A DNA stretch of 64,000 nucleotides from Arctopsyche grandis (taxonomy: Eukaryota; Arthropoda; Insecta; Trichoptera; Hydropsychidae), in NCBI RefSeq assembly GCF_051622035.1, contig NC_135362.1:15103501-15167500 (forward strand). The letters run 5' to 3'. Below the pieces are notes generated by a model. The model ran no database searches. It saw only the letters and a list, made by a program, of their open reading frames with translations, and was not told the DNA's origin. Both the position numbers and the translations under genes were made by a program. Every line of letters begins with the position of its first letter. Position 1 is the stretch's first letter. Of the stretch, positions 49,980 through 64,000 are shown piece after piece.

Positions 49980-51220
49980 GTCAAAACTATTTTAATATGA
50001 TTTCAATTTTATATGTATAATTTTATATGTACAATTTTATAAGTTTAATACCATAGGTGTCGCTAAAGGGCAACCCGTAATGGCATCTTACTCAAATATA
50101 AATTTCTAACAAAAATTTAATCATTCCTACCTGAGTAGTTTTTGCGGTCTAGTTTTAACATAAAATCACTGGATACGAATCCATTTTATATACGTATACA
50201 TATGTAAGTTTACTAGAAGACACTAAAAATATATCAAGCTGAAGGAAAGACGCTCGAAGATAATTTAATAATCTTGTGTGTGACCACTTATCGTAATATT
50301 ATAGAAAGGATTTGCACCACCAGTTATTGGCTTAGTGAACCATTTTGATCTTCGTTGGGTATTTTATGATGTTATAATATTAGACCGGCATGGCGTTGCT
50401 GTTTTTGTCGTGTGCAGTTTTGGTCCTGTTGCAAATCCGCCTTCAAAACGCCTGCAAACGAATCAACACCTTGGCCGCCCACGTTCACCACTTCACATTT
50501 TATTATATGTGCACATTATGCCATTAACATATTGTAACACTAGATACCGTTGGTCTAATAGTGAATATACAATTAATGTGTTTTCCGTTCTTGCTATTTA
50601 TCTATCAAAGTTTGCGACGTCGACGTGCCATATTTGATTCATAGCCGTCGCGTCTGAAATAATAATCGGGGGCGGTGTTTAGTCCCCTTAGCAACCCTTC
50701 CGTACAACAGACATGAAGGGTCGCTCGCCGTATAATTTTGTCTGATTTTTCCCTCATTGATAATTGGAAAGTTTGCGTGCCGCTGTCATTTCAGATTCAC
50801 TTACTGCTTTCCGTGAAATTTTAATAAATTCACTATTTTCATACCGTCAGCTCAATCTAATATATTGCATGAAATGAAGATAGCACAACCTCTCTTTTCA
50901 CGTTGAATTCAACCACGTTTTTGATGAAGTCTAAATTTAATGAAATTTGAATCGCTCAATTCATGCATTGTTTTAAATAATTTCGAAAAATATGATAAGC
51001 TTATGCTGTCTTTCTCCGGCACAAGTTTCTAAATAGTTTGCCCTCAATATAATTTCCTTAGTCGCGCAACAAAAGGCTATATAATATTCATCACAGAGCG
51101 GAAATAATACACATTTGAAACATCGTTTACAATAATAGAGGCAATAGGATATACAGATGTTTTTATATATAAATGTATAAAAAATATACAACAGTCGCCG
51201 AATATACACATATACTTACA
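49980..51220. other. AT-rich DNA, no gene seen
   Basis: A moderately GC segment near 50380-50480 is open in some frames but unrecognised. Confidence 0.45.
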
Positions 51221-51226
51221 TATATA

Positions 51227-51888
51227 CAGAAGAACCTCGATTATCTAGACTAATTGGAGATGAAGGTAGTCCGGATAATAGAAAGAAAGAAAAGGACATT
51301 TGGTATGAATATTAGGTACATATGTTTAATTGATTTATGTAAGGAAGTCAATTATTGATTTTTGATTAATGGTATAGCTGTTCTTTTCGAAGCTGCCAAA
51401 TTACAAATACGAATTACGATTTCTTAGCTCTCAAACCATTTTATGGCGACATCTAAACATTGAAAAGCTTCGAAAGTGTTCGACCGATATTCCCCCCTCG
51501 AGAATCTCCTTTTCGTCTTCTCGATTTTAATCCTGAGAGCCAGACATTTCCATATTTACGCATTGTTCAAAATTTGAAATCCAGAATCGGCCACATTGTA
51601 ATTTAACCACTCCTAAAATTTGTGCTACTGCTTTTCTTGTAAATTGATTTCTGCTGCATTGCTGGAACTTACTAACGATCTTTTATATTTTTCGTTTCTT
51701 GATTTTTTCAAAGTTAACACATCTTAAAAAATATAATTCTGCTGCCATGTAACAACAATGTTTTGAATTAATTTTCTTGTGTAAGCTGATAATTGTTTCT
51801 TCATTATTTTTGTATGCTAACGTTGGAATATTTATGTTGTAAAATTTGGGTTTGTTTTGAATGATCCGGATAATAGAAGTTCTAATTG
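51227..51888. mobile_element. pogo/Tigger-type element, copy 2
   Basis: Left end CAGAAGAACCTCGATTATC and right end GGATAATAGAAGTTCTAATTG are imperfect inverses, flanked by TA (51225-51226 and 51889-51890). The interior segment TTCTTTTCGAAGCTGCCAAA matches the copy at 34748-35453. Its minus strand carries the same decayed N-terminal transposase region. Confidence 0.78.
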
Positions 51889-52053
51889 TACATAGATACA
51901 TATTTTTCGCAGAATGTTTTGTGGTTTTTAATGTGTTAGATTTTCCTTCGGCTTGCAAAAGCGGGGATGCAAATTATAGTTACGGTCTTACATTGCACAG
52001 TGTGCACCGATATGACATTATGCTCTCACAAACGTATGTATAGGTATGTATGT

Positions 52054-52057
<4 letters not shown>

Positions 52058-52132
<75 letters not shown>
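52058..52132. repeat. (TA)n microsatellite
   Basis: About 75 bp of pure TA. Confidence 0.95.
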
Positions 52133-52138
<6 letters not shown>

Positions 52139-52398
52139 TGTAAAAGTGATTTATATTTTTCATTTCTGTCTCTCCTAAAATGCATTCGAAACGAGAATGC
52201 ATTTTGGTAAATCTTTTTCACGTTTGTATAATTTTCGAATCAGGGCCGAATCTTCATACAACAAACGAGCAAACATTCAACGTCACGATCGTTTTATACG
52301 ATGATGGATGTTTCGATTTTAGGCACTGTATTTATATTGCTGTCAGAATCCTAATAGATATTATTTATTTTATTTTTTATACTGTATATATATATATA

Positions 52399-55010
<2,612 letters not shown>

Positions 55011-55020
55011 TGCTGATAAC

Positions 55021-55190
55021 CAGTGGTGACTCGTGCATAGAAGCTGCATTGTGCAACTTGTTCTGTACTCATTATTAATCAGTATTGTGCAATACTCATT
55101 ATTAATCAGTATGTCAAATATCTAAATGCAAGTTGTAAATGTGACTATTATCCTGTAGCGACTGTAAATCCTATGCACGAGCCGTCACTG
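55021..55190. mobile_element. 170 bp hAT-type MITE
   Basis: Ends CAGTGGTGACTCGTGCATAG and CTATGCACGAGCCGTCACTG are inverse complements apart from one base. They are flanked by CTGATAAC (55013-55020) and CTTATAAC (55191-55198), seven of eight matching. A tandem duplication of ACTCATTATTAATCAGTAT lies inside. Confidence 0.87.
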
Positions 55191-55199
55191 CTTATAACT

Positions 55200-56255
55200 A
55201 TCACAATCTGGAATATTTATTCTGAGTTCGCCCAAAGGTTTGCAAAAGAGGCCAAATACGAATCGCGTCATGAATTTTTCCGATTCTTTCATCCATTTTT
55301 CCATTGTCTTCGCATTTCGCCTCCACGGACAAAGTGCTGTCTCACGTTTCCTCAGTTTTCCCGATATCAGGGAGGAGAACGTGCCGCAAGCCACAGTTGT
55401 CGTCTCGTCGATAAAAGTAAGATTTCTCTGTTTTTCAAACTGAGACTGGTCCTGCTTTTAAAGGGCATCGAAACGATTCGACTTTAAATGGACTCGGCTT
55501 AGAAAACGTATATTTGCAAAGGTGTATGTATGTACATACTTCAGCCACTTCACAGGCTAACGTTCGTTCATTCAAAGGGGATGTTTTAAGAGTTGTCTTC
55601 TTGTCGATTCTCATCTGATATAAACAGTGCGAATTCTTTGACTTTTCAAGTACGCCGGCTTTTTATTTCAGTTTGTAGTTGACCCGAGTCGTCCGTGATT
55701 GCATTTCACAGGGTAACAATCATCAAAAGAACTTTTTCCGGTGAGCAAGCAGCGTGTGAATAGTTTTGTTGAATTTCTCACGATTCATACAAAATATGTA
55801 CCTGTGCTTGTATGTATGTGCATTTTTGTTAATATTTTTTATTATCTTCAAACGCTGCTATTGCCGATCATTATATTCGAATAACATAATCTGATTGCTT
55901 TATTGTCACCGCAGTCTTAAAAATTACTATCGTCATACCAAATCTGTCCACGATTGTCTATTGTCGATGTTTAACCGAAAGCTATTTATTATGTGTTGTC
56001 GAATGCACAAGTTTCGCATTGTTTCATTGTAATTGGCGAATAATATTTCCTAAATACAAAACGAAGGAAGATATAATATTTTATGTTGGAGGATATGTAC
56101 ATACATATAGGTATATATTTTCATATGTACGTTCGTAATTTTACAGTAAACGTATGTAATAACCACTATGTAATATATACACGTTTACCACTGAGAACGT
56201 AAATGTGGGTTTATTGAAATTTTTCATTTGAGTATTAGATATAAAAAATTGATTA
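55200..56255. other. Probable intron with one exon-like segment
   Basis: 55355-55416 lies between TTTCCTCAG and a GTAAGA donor and encodes FPDIREENVPQATVVVSSIK, of balanced composition. It is a candidate exon, but its phase does not fit direct joining to the exon ending at 38328 and no family is recognised. The rest is AT-rich. Confidence 0.3.
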
Positions 56256-56266
56256 ATCGTTAATCA

Positions 56267-56559
56267 CAGGGATGTGGAGTTTGAGTCGTGAAGTCGTGGC
56301 TTTTTGGTCGGAGTCGGGAGTCGTAAAAATGATTTACATTAGCTCACATAAACGCCAACCTGTATTAGTACGCCAGAAGTATTCGATAATTATCCCATTG
56401 GTCGCATTAGATGGTGAAATTAAGATTGCATTTATGTACCCGATAATGATCTTTCACATACAGGAATAAAAATGTGAAAAATATTCAATTTGACGTACAA
56501 TTTTTTTTCCTCGGAATTGAAGTCTGAGTCAAGTTTTTTTTAATGAATCCACAGCCCTG
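56267..56559. mobile_element. 293 bp hAT element of the CAGGGCTGTGGAG family
   Basis: Starts CAGGGATGTGGAG and ends TCCACAGCCCTG, flanked by the identical 8-mer GTTAATCA at 56259-56266 and 56560-56567. The subterminal regions are rich in GAGTCG/AGTCGG motifs, as in the other copies. No transposase is present. Confidence 0.9.
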
Positions 56560-56635
56560 GTTAATCAGCTAAAATTAATTGTAAGAGCTGTTTGTTGGAG
56601 TACATATGTGCTTTTGAATTTGTACTAGGATATTT

Positions 56636-56919
56636 GAGATCGATCTTATCGTTTCTTAACAGAGTTTGGCAATTTATCTGATTTTCATTTTTGAAACGGT
56701 TCCTCAAATTGGCAAAAATCATCCTTCCCGCTGTCACGAATATCTGAATTTGAAGTCTAAATCCATATATGTCTCAATGGATTAATTAATTAATTAATTG
56801 CTAATTTCGTATTCTTCAGTCTCTTGAAATACAGTTATTTATGTAATAAAAATGCTGCAATGCTAGTAATTAATTGTCTAGGAAGGTGCATTGGGGTCTA
56901 CCTGTCAGACCTTCCTGGT
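56636..56919 (+). mobile_element. SINE copy, body and 3' end
   Basis: Follows the SINE at 30570-30966 from the middle of its body (TTTTTGAAACGGTTCCTCAA) through ATGGATTAATTAATTAATTA to the end AGGAAGGTGCATTGGGG...CAGACCTTCCTGG and an ATATATTTACATAC tail. The tRNA-like head is missing. Confidence 0.82.
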
Positions 56920-56989
56920 ATATATTTACATACATATGTATGTAAAAAATAAATATATGTAAAAATAAAATATATATAAACATATTTAA

Positions 56990-57577
56990 CAGGGCTGTGG
57001 AGTCGGATGAAAAATTTTCCGACTTCCGACTCCAACTTGAACGATTTTAATGAGATGGACTTTTCTTGACAACGTATAAAATTGTTAGTATTTAAAATAA
57101 TAGTGATTTTCAAAATATAAAAAGGAATTTAAAAAATTTCAAAAAATTGACTTATAATCAATTTATTGAATTATGGGTAATGAAATAGGTATGTATAAAT
57201 AAAAAGTAAGTACTTCATGGTGTGTATGTTTATGAATTTCATACACAAATAAATCAATGTGAAATATGAGAGTAAAACCAGAATAAAAAAGTATGAGACG
57301 GTGGAAACAATAGGTTTTGGCTACAAAACATCAAAATACGTGGAATTCAACGATCTTATTTATAATTTAATTTAAAATCATGGTTTTTATAAAGAAATTA
57401 TTAAATTTATTAGTGGATTTACTTCAATAAAATTAGAGACTAAAGGTAACACATACCGTAATACTATTAATTAAAGAAAATAATAAAAATAAGTTGGTGT
57501 CGGCTAATTTTGTACGACTCCGACTCCGCTTGAAATGCTCCTACTCCACGACTCCCGACTCCAACTCCACAGCCCTG
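56990..57577. mobile_element. 588 bp hAT element of the CAGGGCTGTGGAG family
   Basis: Left CAGGGCTGTGGAGTCGG and right CTCCACAGCCCTG ends are inverse, with repeated GACTCC/GGAGTC motifs near both. Flanking 8-mers ATATTTAA and GTATTTAC agree at six of eight positions. The interior matches the fragment at 33930-34165. No intact transposase frame. Confidence 0.85.
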
Positions 57578-57589
57578 GTATTTACGTCA

Positions 57590-60500
57590 TATGTACATAT
57601 GTAGATATATTGTAATAAATCACTAATAATTATTAAGTACTTGATGATCATTGTTAATTTTCACTTATCTCACTCAGAGTAAATTGAGAAAATATTTATA
57701 TATTTATGTACATATTTTTAAATTTATTTCTCTGTGATATCGATTTTCTATAGAATAAAATCATTGATGTTTGGGAACCGATGTTCGGCGACTGAATCAC
57801 GTGCATTCAAATTACAGAAATATTAAACTTTAACCGAATCAGTAGTCTGAAACCGACTCGAGAGAAAACAATTTAAATTTATTTATTTATTTTACCCAGA
57901 ATTGATTGACAATTCGACATGCGTTCAAAGTATGCGTTTCCTGTCTGTTGGCGTCTGCGTTCGAAGCGTTCACAGTTTGTCAGCCCTGAGTTTATTCACT
58001 TTTCTTTATCAGCAACACATCCGAAAATACACGATGCCCTTTTGATGTGGTAACATCTTCTCTACCTCCAAAGGTTTTTTTAATGTTCTCGGATAAAACC
58101 CGCCTAAACAAACGGTAGTCCGATAGATAGTCTTACACGTGTGGATATGTGTTTATCCACCGTTTGCTCACCACTCGCCGATTCGTTCCTTTGAAAAACG
58201 GTTAAGTTTTAACCGTTCCGTTCAGCAGCGGTTCAGTTTCAGCGGACACTATCCATAAATTCGGTCTGCGGGTTAAACGATATGCATTTCTCTGGTCTAG
58301 CACTTTCGCCAAGATAAACGTACGAGCACGGCGATCCCGCTCTTTGTCAATATTGAAATCCAATTTCACTTAGCAGCTATGTATTTAAAAAAAATCCCCA
58401 AAATACACAGACACACACACACACACACATTTTTTCTAGATCGTGAAAACGGGTCGGTGATCGATTCCGAGTTCGAATCAGTCAAAATCTCGAGTTCGAA
58501 TTTTCGCATGATCACAACTTCATATATTGTTACTGAGTACATGGATAAAGTAAAAAAAAAATAATGCAGCTATTCGATTGCAACCGTAATTGCTGAAATA
58601 TGGAACTTCACTCATACATACATACATATAAAATTTCGTCATATGTACATAGCATTATTAATTAGCTGGATGATTTTTTCGAGTCTATTTGAAACAATCT
58701 TGAAACATTTGACTTTTCCATATTTTCCTTCACACATATATTTTTGTATAATGAAATAGTTTTCAAATGTTTGCTGAGAAACATTTTGAACTTTTGTGTG
58801 AATGTACGTTTGCAATTAATTTACGAGCAAACTGAAAATCGGTTAATTAAACTATCTAATATTTATCAGTTACTTGGATAAACTTCTCCGAATGAAAGTG
58901 TTTTTGGAAGAAAACGGATCAAGTTGCGATGCGTAGACGATACTTTGTCCCTAATTGGTCAATTTGGGACGCCAAAATTTAACTTTTGTCGTAAAACTAA
59001 TTGACTGTACGATTAACAAGGGAAACCACTCAAAAGTGCGACAAACTTACTATATAATTCAATATTACTTTATTATGGAATATTTAATCACGTGGATACA
59101 ATCAACTATTAGAAACGACACTCACGAATTTGTTCACATTTTAAAACTTTTATATGCTTTTTGTACTTTTTGTCTTTATTAATACGAGGGACCATTTACT
59201 TTAGTAGATGCATTGTATATACATACATATGTACACATGTATATTTGGAATAAAAATTAGTTGACCTAGAATTTGTCGATTTTTTTAAGCGCATCGAATG
59301 CAATTTAAGTATTCACCTCACTACTTTCCCAACCCACCTCATTCCCATCTGTAAAAATGAATGTTACATGTTTGAGCTTTGAATATTTGATGGTAAAATG
59401 TAAATGGGTCAGTCGGCCCCGTCCAGAAGACAGGCAGCAGATGTTCGCTATTTGTTAACAACCCTTCTGAGCGACTCCGAGCCCTTCCAATACTGCCCTT
59501 TAATCAGAGGAGGGGCTGAGCCCTCTGCAGTACTCGCTCAGTAGCTTCAGCTCTGACGCCGACTTCGCTTTTGGTGTCCAAAGCCATATTTATCGCCGCA
59601 CTCTGTTCGATGCTAACCCTTTCGTTGCTGCACTGAGAAAATAATTAAACCCGCCGTGCACTTACATTTTGAATATCATTGTCAATTAAAATAATTGGAA
59701 TTTTCACAAATATTAAGCGTGGTGATTAATCATTATTTAATTAAGTTTTCATTTCTTCACAACTTTTGCAATATTCTGGTAAATAGATTCAACAGCAACA
59801 CAACTTTGGAGAAAATTGAAATTATGTCAAAAGTCAAATGAGAATTTAAATAATTTTAATAAAATACCTTTTTCGCTAGCACCAGTACGGAATCTTCCGT
59901 GATTTATGTGAAACAGAAAAAGTTCGTGCCTGCCTATCTACATATATGATCTTTTTTTCCCCTCGGTTAGTCGGATTGAACTTGCAAATCGCACGGAAAG
60001 TTTAATTGAACTTTGTTTATTTTATTGCAAATATTATGTGTGTATAGAAAATTTTCCGACTACTCCCACTCAGTCTTCTTCCACCGCTTTCCCCTGCTTC
60101 GTCGTTGAAAATTACGATTTTTCCACGATTCGGTTTATTCGACCGTACGAATGAAACTTTGGTGGCCGGCGATATAAAAGATAAAGCAATTACGTCTTTT
60201 AATACAAGTCGATCGGAAAATGCGATTTTTCTTTACTTATTTTTTAAATGCTGGAAGTTCGGTCCAGAAATTGGGACACGCACCTGGGCTTTTGCAGATA
60301 CTGCAACACTCGAAAAATTCAAAGATTTATTAATTTACCTTCGTATTTAAAGGGTCGCTTATTGCGCAATATACATATGTGCATACATACATACATGTAT
60401 GTGTATAAAATTTTTATTAAGCGCTAATGGATTTTGAAATCTTAAAACTATTAAGAAATCTTTTGACTTGACTGACAATCACTCATTCGTCTCCTCTTCC

Positions 60501-61300
60501 GGCTTATTTACGACCGTCGATAAATATGATCCGTAACTGGAAACCGCCATAACCGCGGCTAAGTTGTTAAATTTATTTCCGCTATAAATAATATGTCGCA
60601 ATGCGACCACTGTTCCTAAAGAAGATACGTATTCCACAATTAAATTCTAAAATAAGTAACATCGCTGAATAGTTGACGCTTGTCCAATAATTTCAAACCT
60701 TTAACGCTCATTTGAATCGAATAAAATTTGTTTTATAGTACAGTATAAATACGTAGTCAATTTATAATTAGCTTATCTATTTTGTTATTATTGATTTATT
60801 GGTAAAGTGTGACATGTTTCGATATCTCGTGAAATATTCACGTCTAATATAGATAATGCCCTGTGAATGTGTGTCTGATGTTCGAATCCGACAAATTTAA
60901 ATATTCAAAACGTTCTGTCGATTCGAATAGTTTTCAATTGTTAATATCATATACACGTTTAATGTGAGAACTACTCAATTTTGATTACAATTTCACTCAC
61001 GTTAAAATGAACTCAACTCCATGTCCAACGACGATTCGTTTACGCCGAACGCTTTCAGTCGATTTATTAGTGGCTAACATCGGCTAATTATGCAATTCGA
61101 TTTTGTCATTATACTAGAGTCAATTAATAGCCAACTTTTCTACCCTTTTGATGCTGTACCCATTATTTATGATAACTTGTATACCTTTGATGAATCCTTC
61201 ATTTATGATTCGTAACGTAATGATTGTACGTGTTGGTTATCTGTATTGGTATCTACATCGTTTGTACGATCAATGGGAAATTATTTGATTTTTGTACTTC
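57590..61300. other. No gene established; AT-rich with short balanced segments
   Basis: A balanced-composition segment at 59400-59600 and another at 58000-58320 are not repeated in the window and are not recognised. A (CA)n tract lies at 58409-58429. This could be a long intron of the gene beginning at 38145. Confidence 0.4.
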
Positions 61301-61309
61301 TGAGAGGTA

Positions 61310-61470
61310 TAATTTTTTTTTTAAATGTTGACATAGTGACATTACAGAGTAGTTTCAATTCGGCGCTAAACAAAAAACATAAAATAAGAATGAAAATAAA
61401 CACGAGAAAAAACTAATCAAAAACGAACAATAATAGAGCACGTTTACGATCTCAAATTAAATAACCCCTC
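61310..61470 (-). repeat. Diverged LINE 3' end
   Basis: A T-run, then GTTGACATAGTGACATTACAG and a GCGC/GGCGC segment followed by A-rich sequence, resemble the order at 12763-12960. The match is weaker than for 43668-43760. Confidence 0.45.
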
Positions 61471-61573
61471 AACCAGATCAGCATATGATTATACAAATCC
61501 AAGTTAACAGAAATGTGGTTGTGAGAAGCTTGATGCATCATTTGACCAAACCATCAAATTGGAACATGCCTTA

Positions 61574-61747
61574 GGGCCGGGCCGCACCGTGCGACTTGCG
61601 AGCGACTTGGTTGAGGGCAACCAGACCAATGCATGCAGGTAGATGGGACATGCTACACCCGTCAACTTGTTGTCGCACAAATTTCCATACATTTTTTCGT
61701 GTTGCGCAACTAGTCGGCTGACAAAGTTGCACGGTACGGCCCGGCCC
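61574..61747 (-). mobile_element. MITE with GGGCCGGGCCGCACC ends, copy 2
   Basis: 174 bp, inverted relative to 19405-19579 and highly similar along its whole length. Flanks read CTTA before GGGCC and ATAG after GGCCC. A 3 bp TWA-type duplication (TTA/ATA) is possible but imperfect, which would fit PIF/Harbinger mobilisation. Confidence 0.82.
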
Positions 61748-61754
61748 ATAGGAG

Positions 61755-64000
61755 AAGAGAACAACCTGCGGCACTAATGTATATATGTATGTAAATGGAA
61801 ACTGTTTTCAATTCCAGTGTTGGCAACTTCCACGAATCGTTATTGTAATAGTCGTTGGATTAAATAGTTAGTGCAGTGCACTAAGTACTTCTATCGCACC
61901 TTCTACTGAATTTGTAATATATAATCCCGATCGTTCTAAATTGGGATGGCTTTAATTCTGTCTGTCCGTCTGTCGGCTTTAATTTGAGTGGCATACGGTC
62001 ATATTTAATTAGAGCTAGTTGGAAAGCCCTGACAGGGGCTGTTGTATGGGTGACGACGTCGACCGCGGTGGAAATCGGTGCCAACGCTGGTTCAGTTAAC
62101 CTTTTAACTGTTAGAATTCAACTCGGAGGAAAAACAATTTACCAAACCGTAGACGTTTCATTAACGTTCGGTCAATTTGCAAAAGGGCAACCGCCCATCG
62201 TTTCTGCCACGCGATCTCATCGTTATTTCACTTGCCGAGGTAAAATTAGGAAGGAAAAAAGTAGCAAATTTGTCGCATGAAAGGTAAAATTATCACTCAT
62301 TCACTTGTTTGCCGGCGTAACGACCGTTGCGTCAAGTGAAAATTCCTAAACTCGAGCGGCGAATAGGTTAATTGAGATAACCTTTAGCCGAATTTTTACC
62401 CAGTTAATGGAATCGAGGATAGGGTCGTAACTCGTTTTACGACATAATTATAGCACTTTAGCATGGCGTAAATGATACTTACGCGTACATTTTCAATTAC
62501 TTCATATCAATCACTTTCCGGTGTTGATCCGGATAATAGGCGAATTTTTAAGCACTCAATCTTTATTCAAATTATACTTTTGCTCCGAGTTGATTTGTCA
62601 TCATAATGAATGTTGCGCAACATTTTTATACTGGCAATCAATATTTTGTTTTATACAAAAACTTTCGTCAACTTTTGTATATTTCGCGTAACGAATTCAG
62701 TCAATAAAATCAAAATAATTGCATTCGTTAATAATATCGCGATTTAATGCTAAATAAAATATATTTTTACACGAAGGAGTATTAACTCGGAGGCTATTAA
62801 TATTTCGATGTTGTTTGGCGGAATAGGTAATTTAACAGAGTTAACATTTCGACTGCCGTGTATATACGATGTTAATATAATAAATAAAAATCGTGAAATT
62901 TGCTTTGTGCTAGTAAATACATATATAGTACATTTCGTAGACCCGATGTGACTTTGTTCATACATATGTTTACGATAAAAAATACCGATTTTCGTTTCGT
63001 TTTTTCGATGTTATCTTGCAACTGTCAATCAATGCGTTATAAATGTGTGAAATGATTGTGAAACATATTAGCGGGATTACTACATATTTACGTATTTTCA
63101 AATTTATTAACCGTTTCGTTGCTGGATTTCGTCGAATGTGCTGTGCTGTGCCAGCTCGTTTGCGAGGACGATTGTCGGGTTGCTTTCCATCTTGCACAAA
63201 GCTACTTTCCCACTTCTCCTTTCCCCGTTGTTAAGCGGATCCGGCACGCAACGCTCATCTCGAGGTTTTTGTTCTATTTTCACGTGGAGCTTTTTATTGT
63301 TGCGCCTAGACTAGTGTTACTTGTACACTCCAGGGGTCCTGCAATATGCCAGCGAGTGTGTATGACCCATTTCGACGACTCCCTCCTTCATTTATTGCTT
63401 TCTATTTTTTTCTTTCTTCTTTTCCACGGGATTGATTGGAGCTTTTATGGTGGGTATGAGTTTTTTGGCAAGGGAAAAAAGTTCAATTTCGATTCCTCTC
63501 TTTCTTTTGCCTTTGAAGTTTTGGCGCGTTGATCCATTTTGAATTATCTGCTGTTTATATCAAAACAACGGATACAATGTAATATAAATCGTGTTTGTAT
63601 TCTCTCAAACTTCGATCGGCAACTTATTGTGTAATGTTGAATCGAATGTGCATTTCGTATATACATATGTATATCTTACGCAGCTGCTAAGAGCGTTAAA
63701 TATTAACTGTTCGATTAAATTTAATTATCCGGAATTTTCTATTGATTCAATTCGATATGCCATACTAGTTATTAACCATTAAACGTGTGAGAAATTACTG
63801 TTGATGCTTGCGCATTGAAATTCAAAGTGCGTTTGTACAAAATTATACTGAAAACCAATTTGTCCTATATTCATATATTGTATTGTATTCTATTGAATAT
63901 ACGAATTAATTAATCGAAAATGTAAAATTGCTTGTTTCGGAATAGGCTGTCATAAAATTATACTGTATACAAATTTTTATATTTAAATTTGTTTTTTTAT
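61755..64000. other. No gene established
   Basis: Mixed composition with several open frames (for example about 61984-62280 and 63119-63532). None has a recognised domain or clear splice boundaries. The window ends in AT-rich DNA. Confidence 0.4.

Noticed and set aside
61984-62280. A 98-codon frame with some balanced codon use
   Set aside because: It does not begin with ATG, no domain is recognised and no splice sites support it.

Overview
The window looks like insect nuclear DNA: AT-rich, intron-containing, packed with microsatellites and short transposons. Three genes are securely identified. The 3' end of a Dpr-family immunoglobulin gene lies at 1430-2165 (+); this family is known from arthropods. 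A complete ubiquitin-conjugating enzyme E2 of the UBE2E/Ubc2 class lies at 23485-24220 (+), with a CpG-rich promoter region at about 21.4-22.1 kb. Ribosomal protein S15A lies at 28342-29141 (-). A fourth gene is represented only by a probable first coding exon with a signal peptide (38145-38328, +), below another GC-rich promoter-like region at 35.55-36.1 kb. Its downstream exons were not identified. I cannot assign the insect order from sequence alone.

Layout. 1-2.3 kb: end of the Dpr gene. 2.3-21.3 kb: intergenic DNA with hAT-type elements and MITEs, long (TA)n/(TATG)n tracts, SINE pieces, and a 3.3 kb 5'-truncated non-LTR retrotransposon with a 1.29 kb hAT-like element nested inside its reverse transcriptase frame. 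21.4-25.4 kb: the E2 gene. 25.4-28.3 kb: AT-rich, no gene seen. 28.3-29.8 kb: RpS15A and its promoter side. 29.8-35.5 kb: a foldback MITE, a nearly full tRNA-derived SINE, a decayed PIF/Harbinger transposase and a pogo-type element. 35.5-64 kb: the likely first exon and very long introns of an unidentified gene, filled with RTE-type retrotransposon 3' fragments, hAT elements with CAGGGCTGTGGAG ends, two large foldback elements, a second pogo-type element, and a Tc1-like transposase interrupted by an intron-like insertion and a 250 bp (TA)n tract.

The genes do not form a pathway. They are independent housekeeping (E2, RpS15A) and neuronal surface (Dpr) genes. No CRISPR array, operon, convincing functional tRNA or rRNA gene, or clearly new biological system is visible. 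The most distinctive content is transposon biology: several small families recur in the window with target-site duplications that can be read directly, some nested in or butted against each other.
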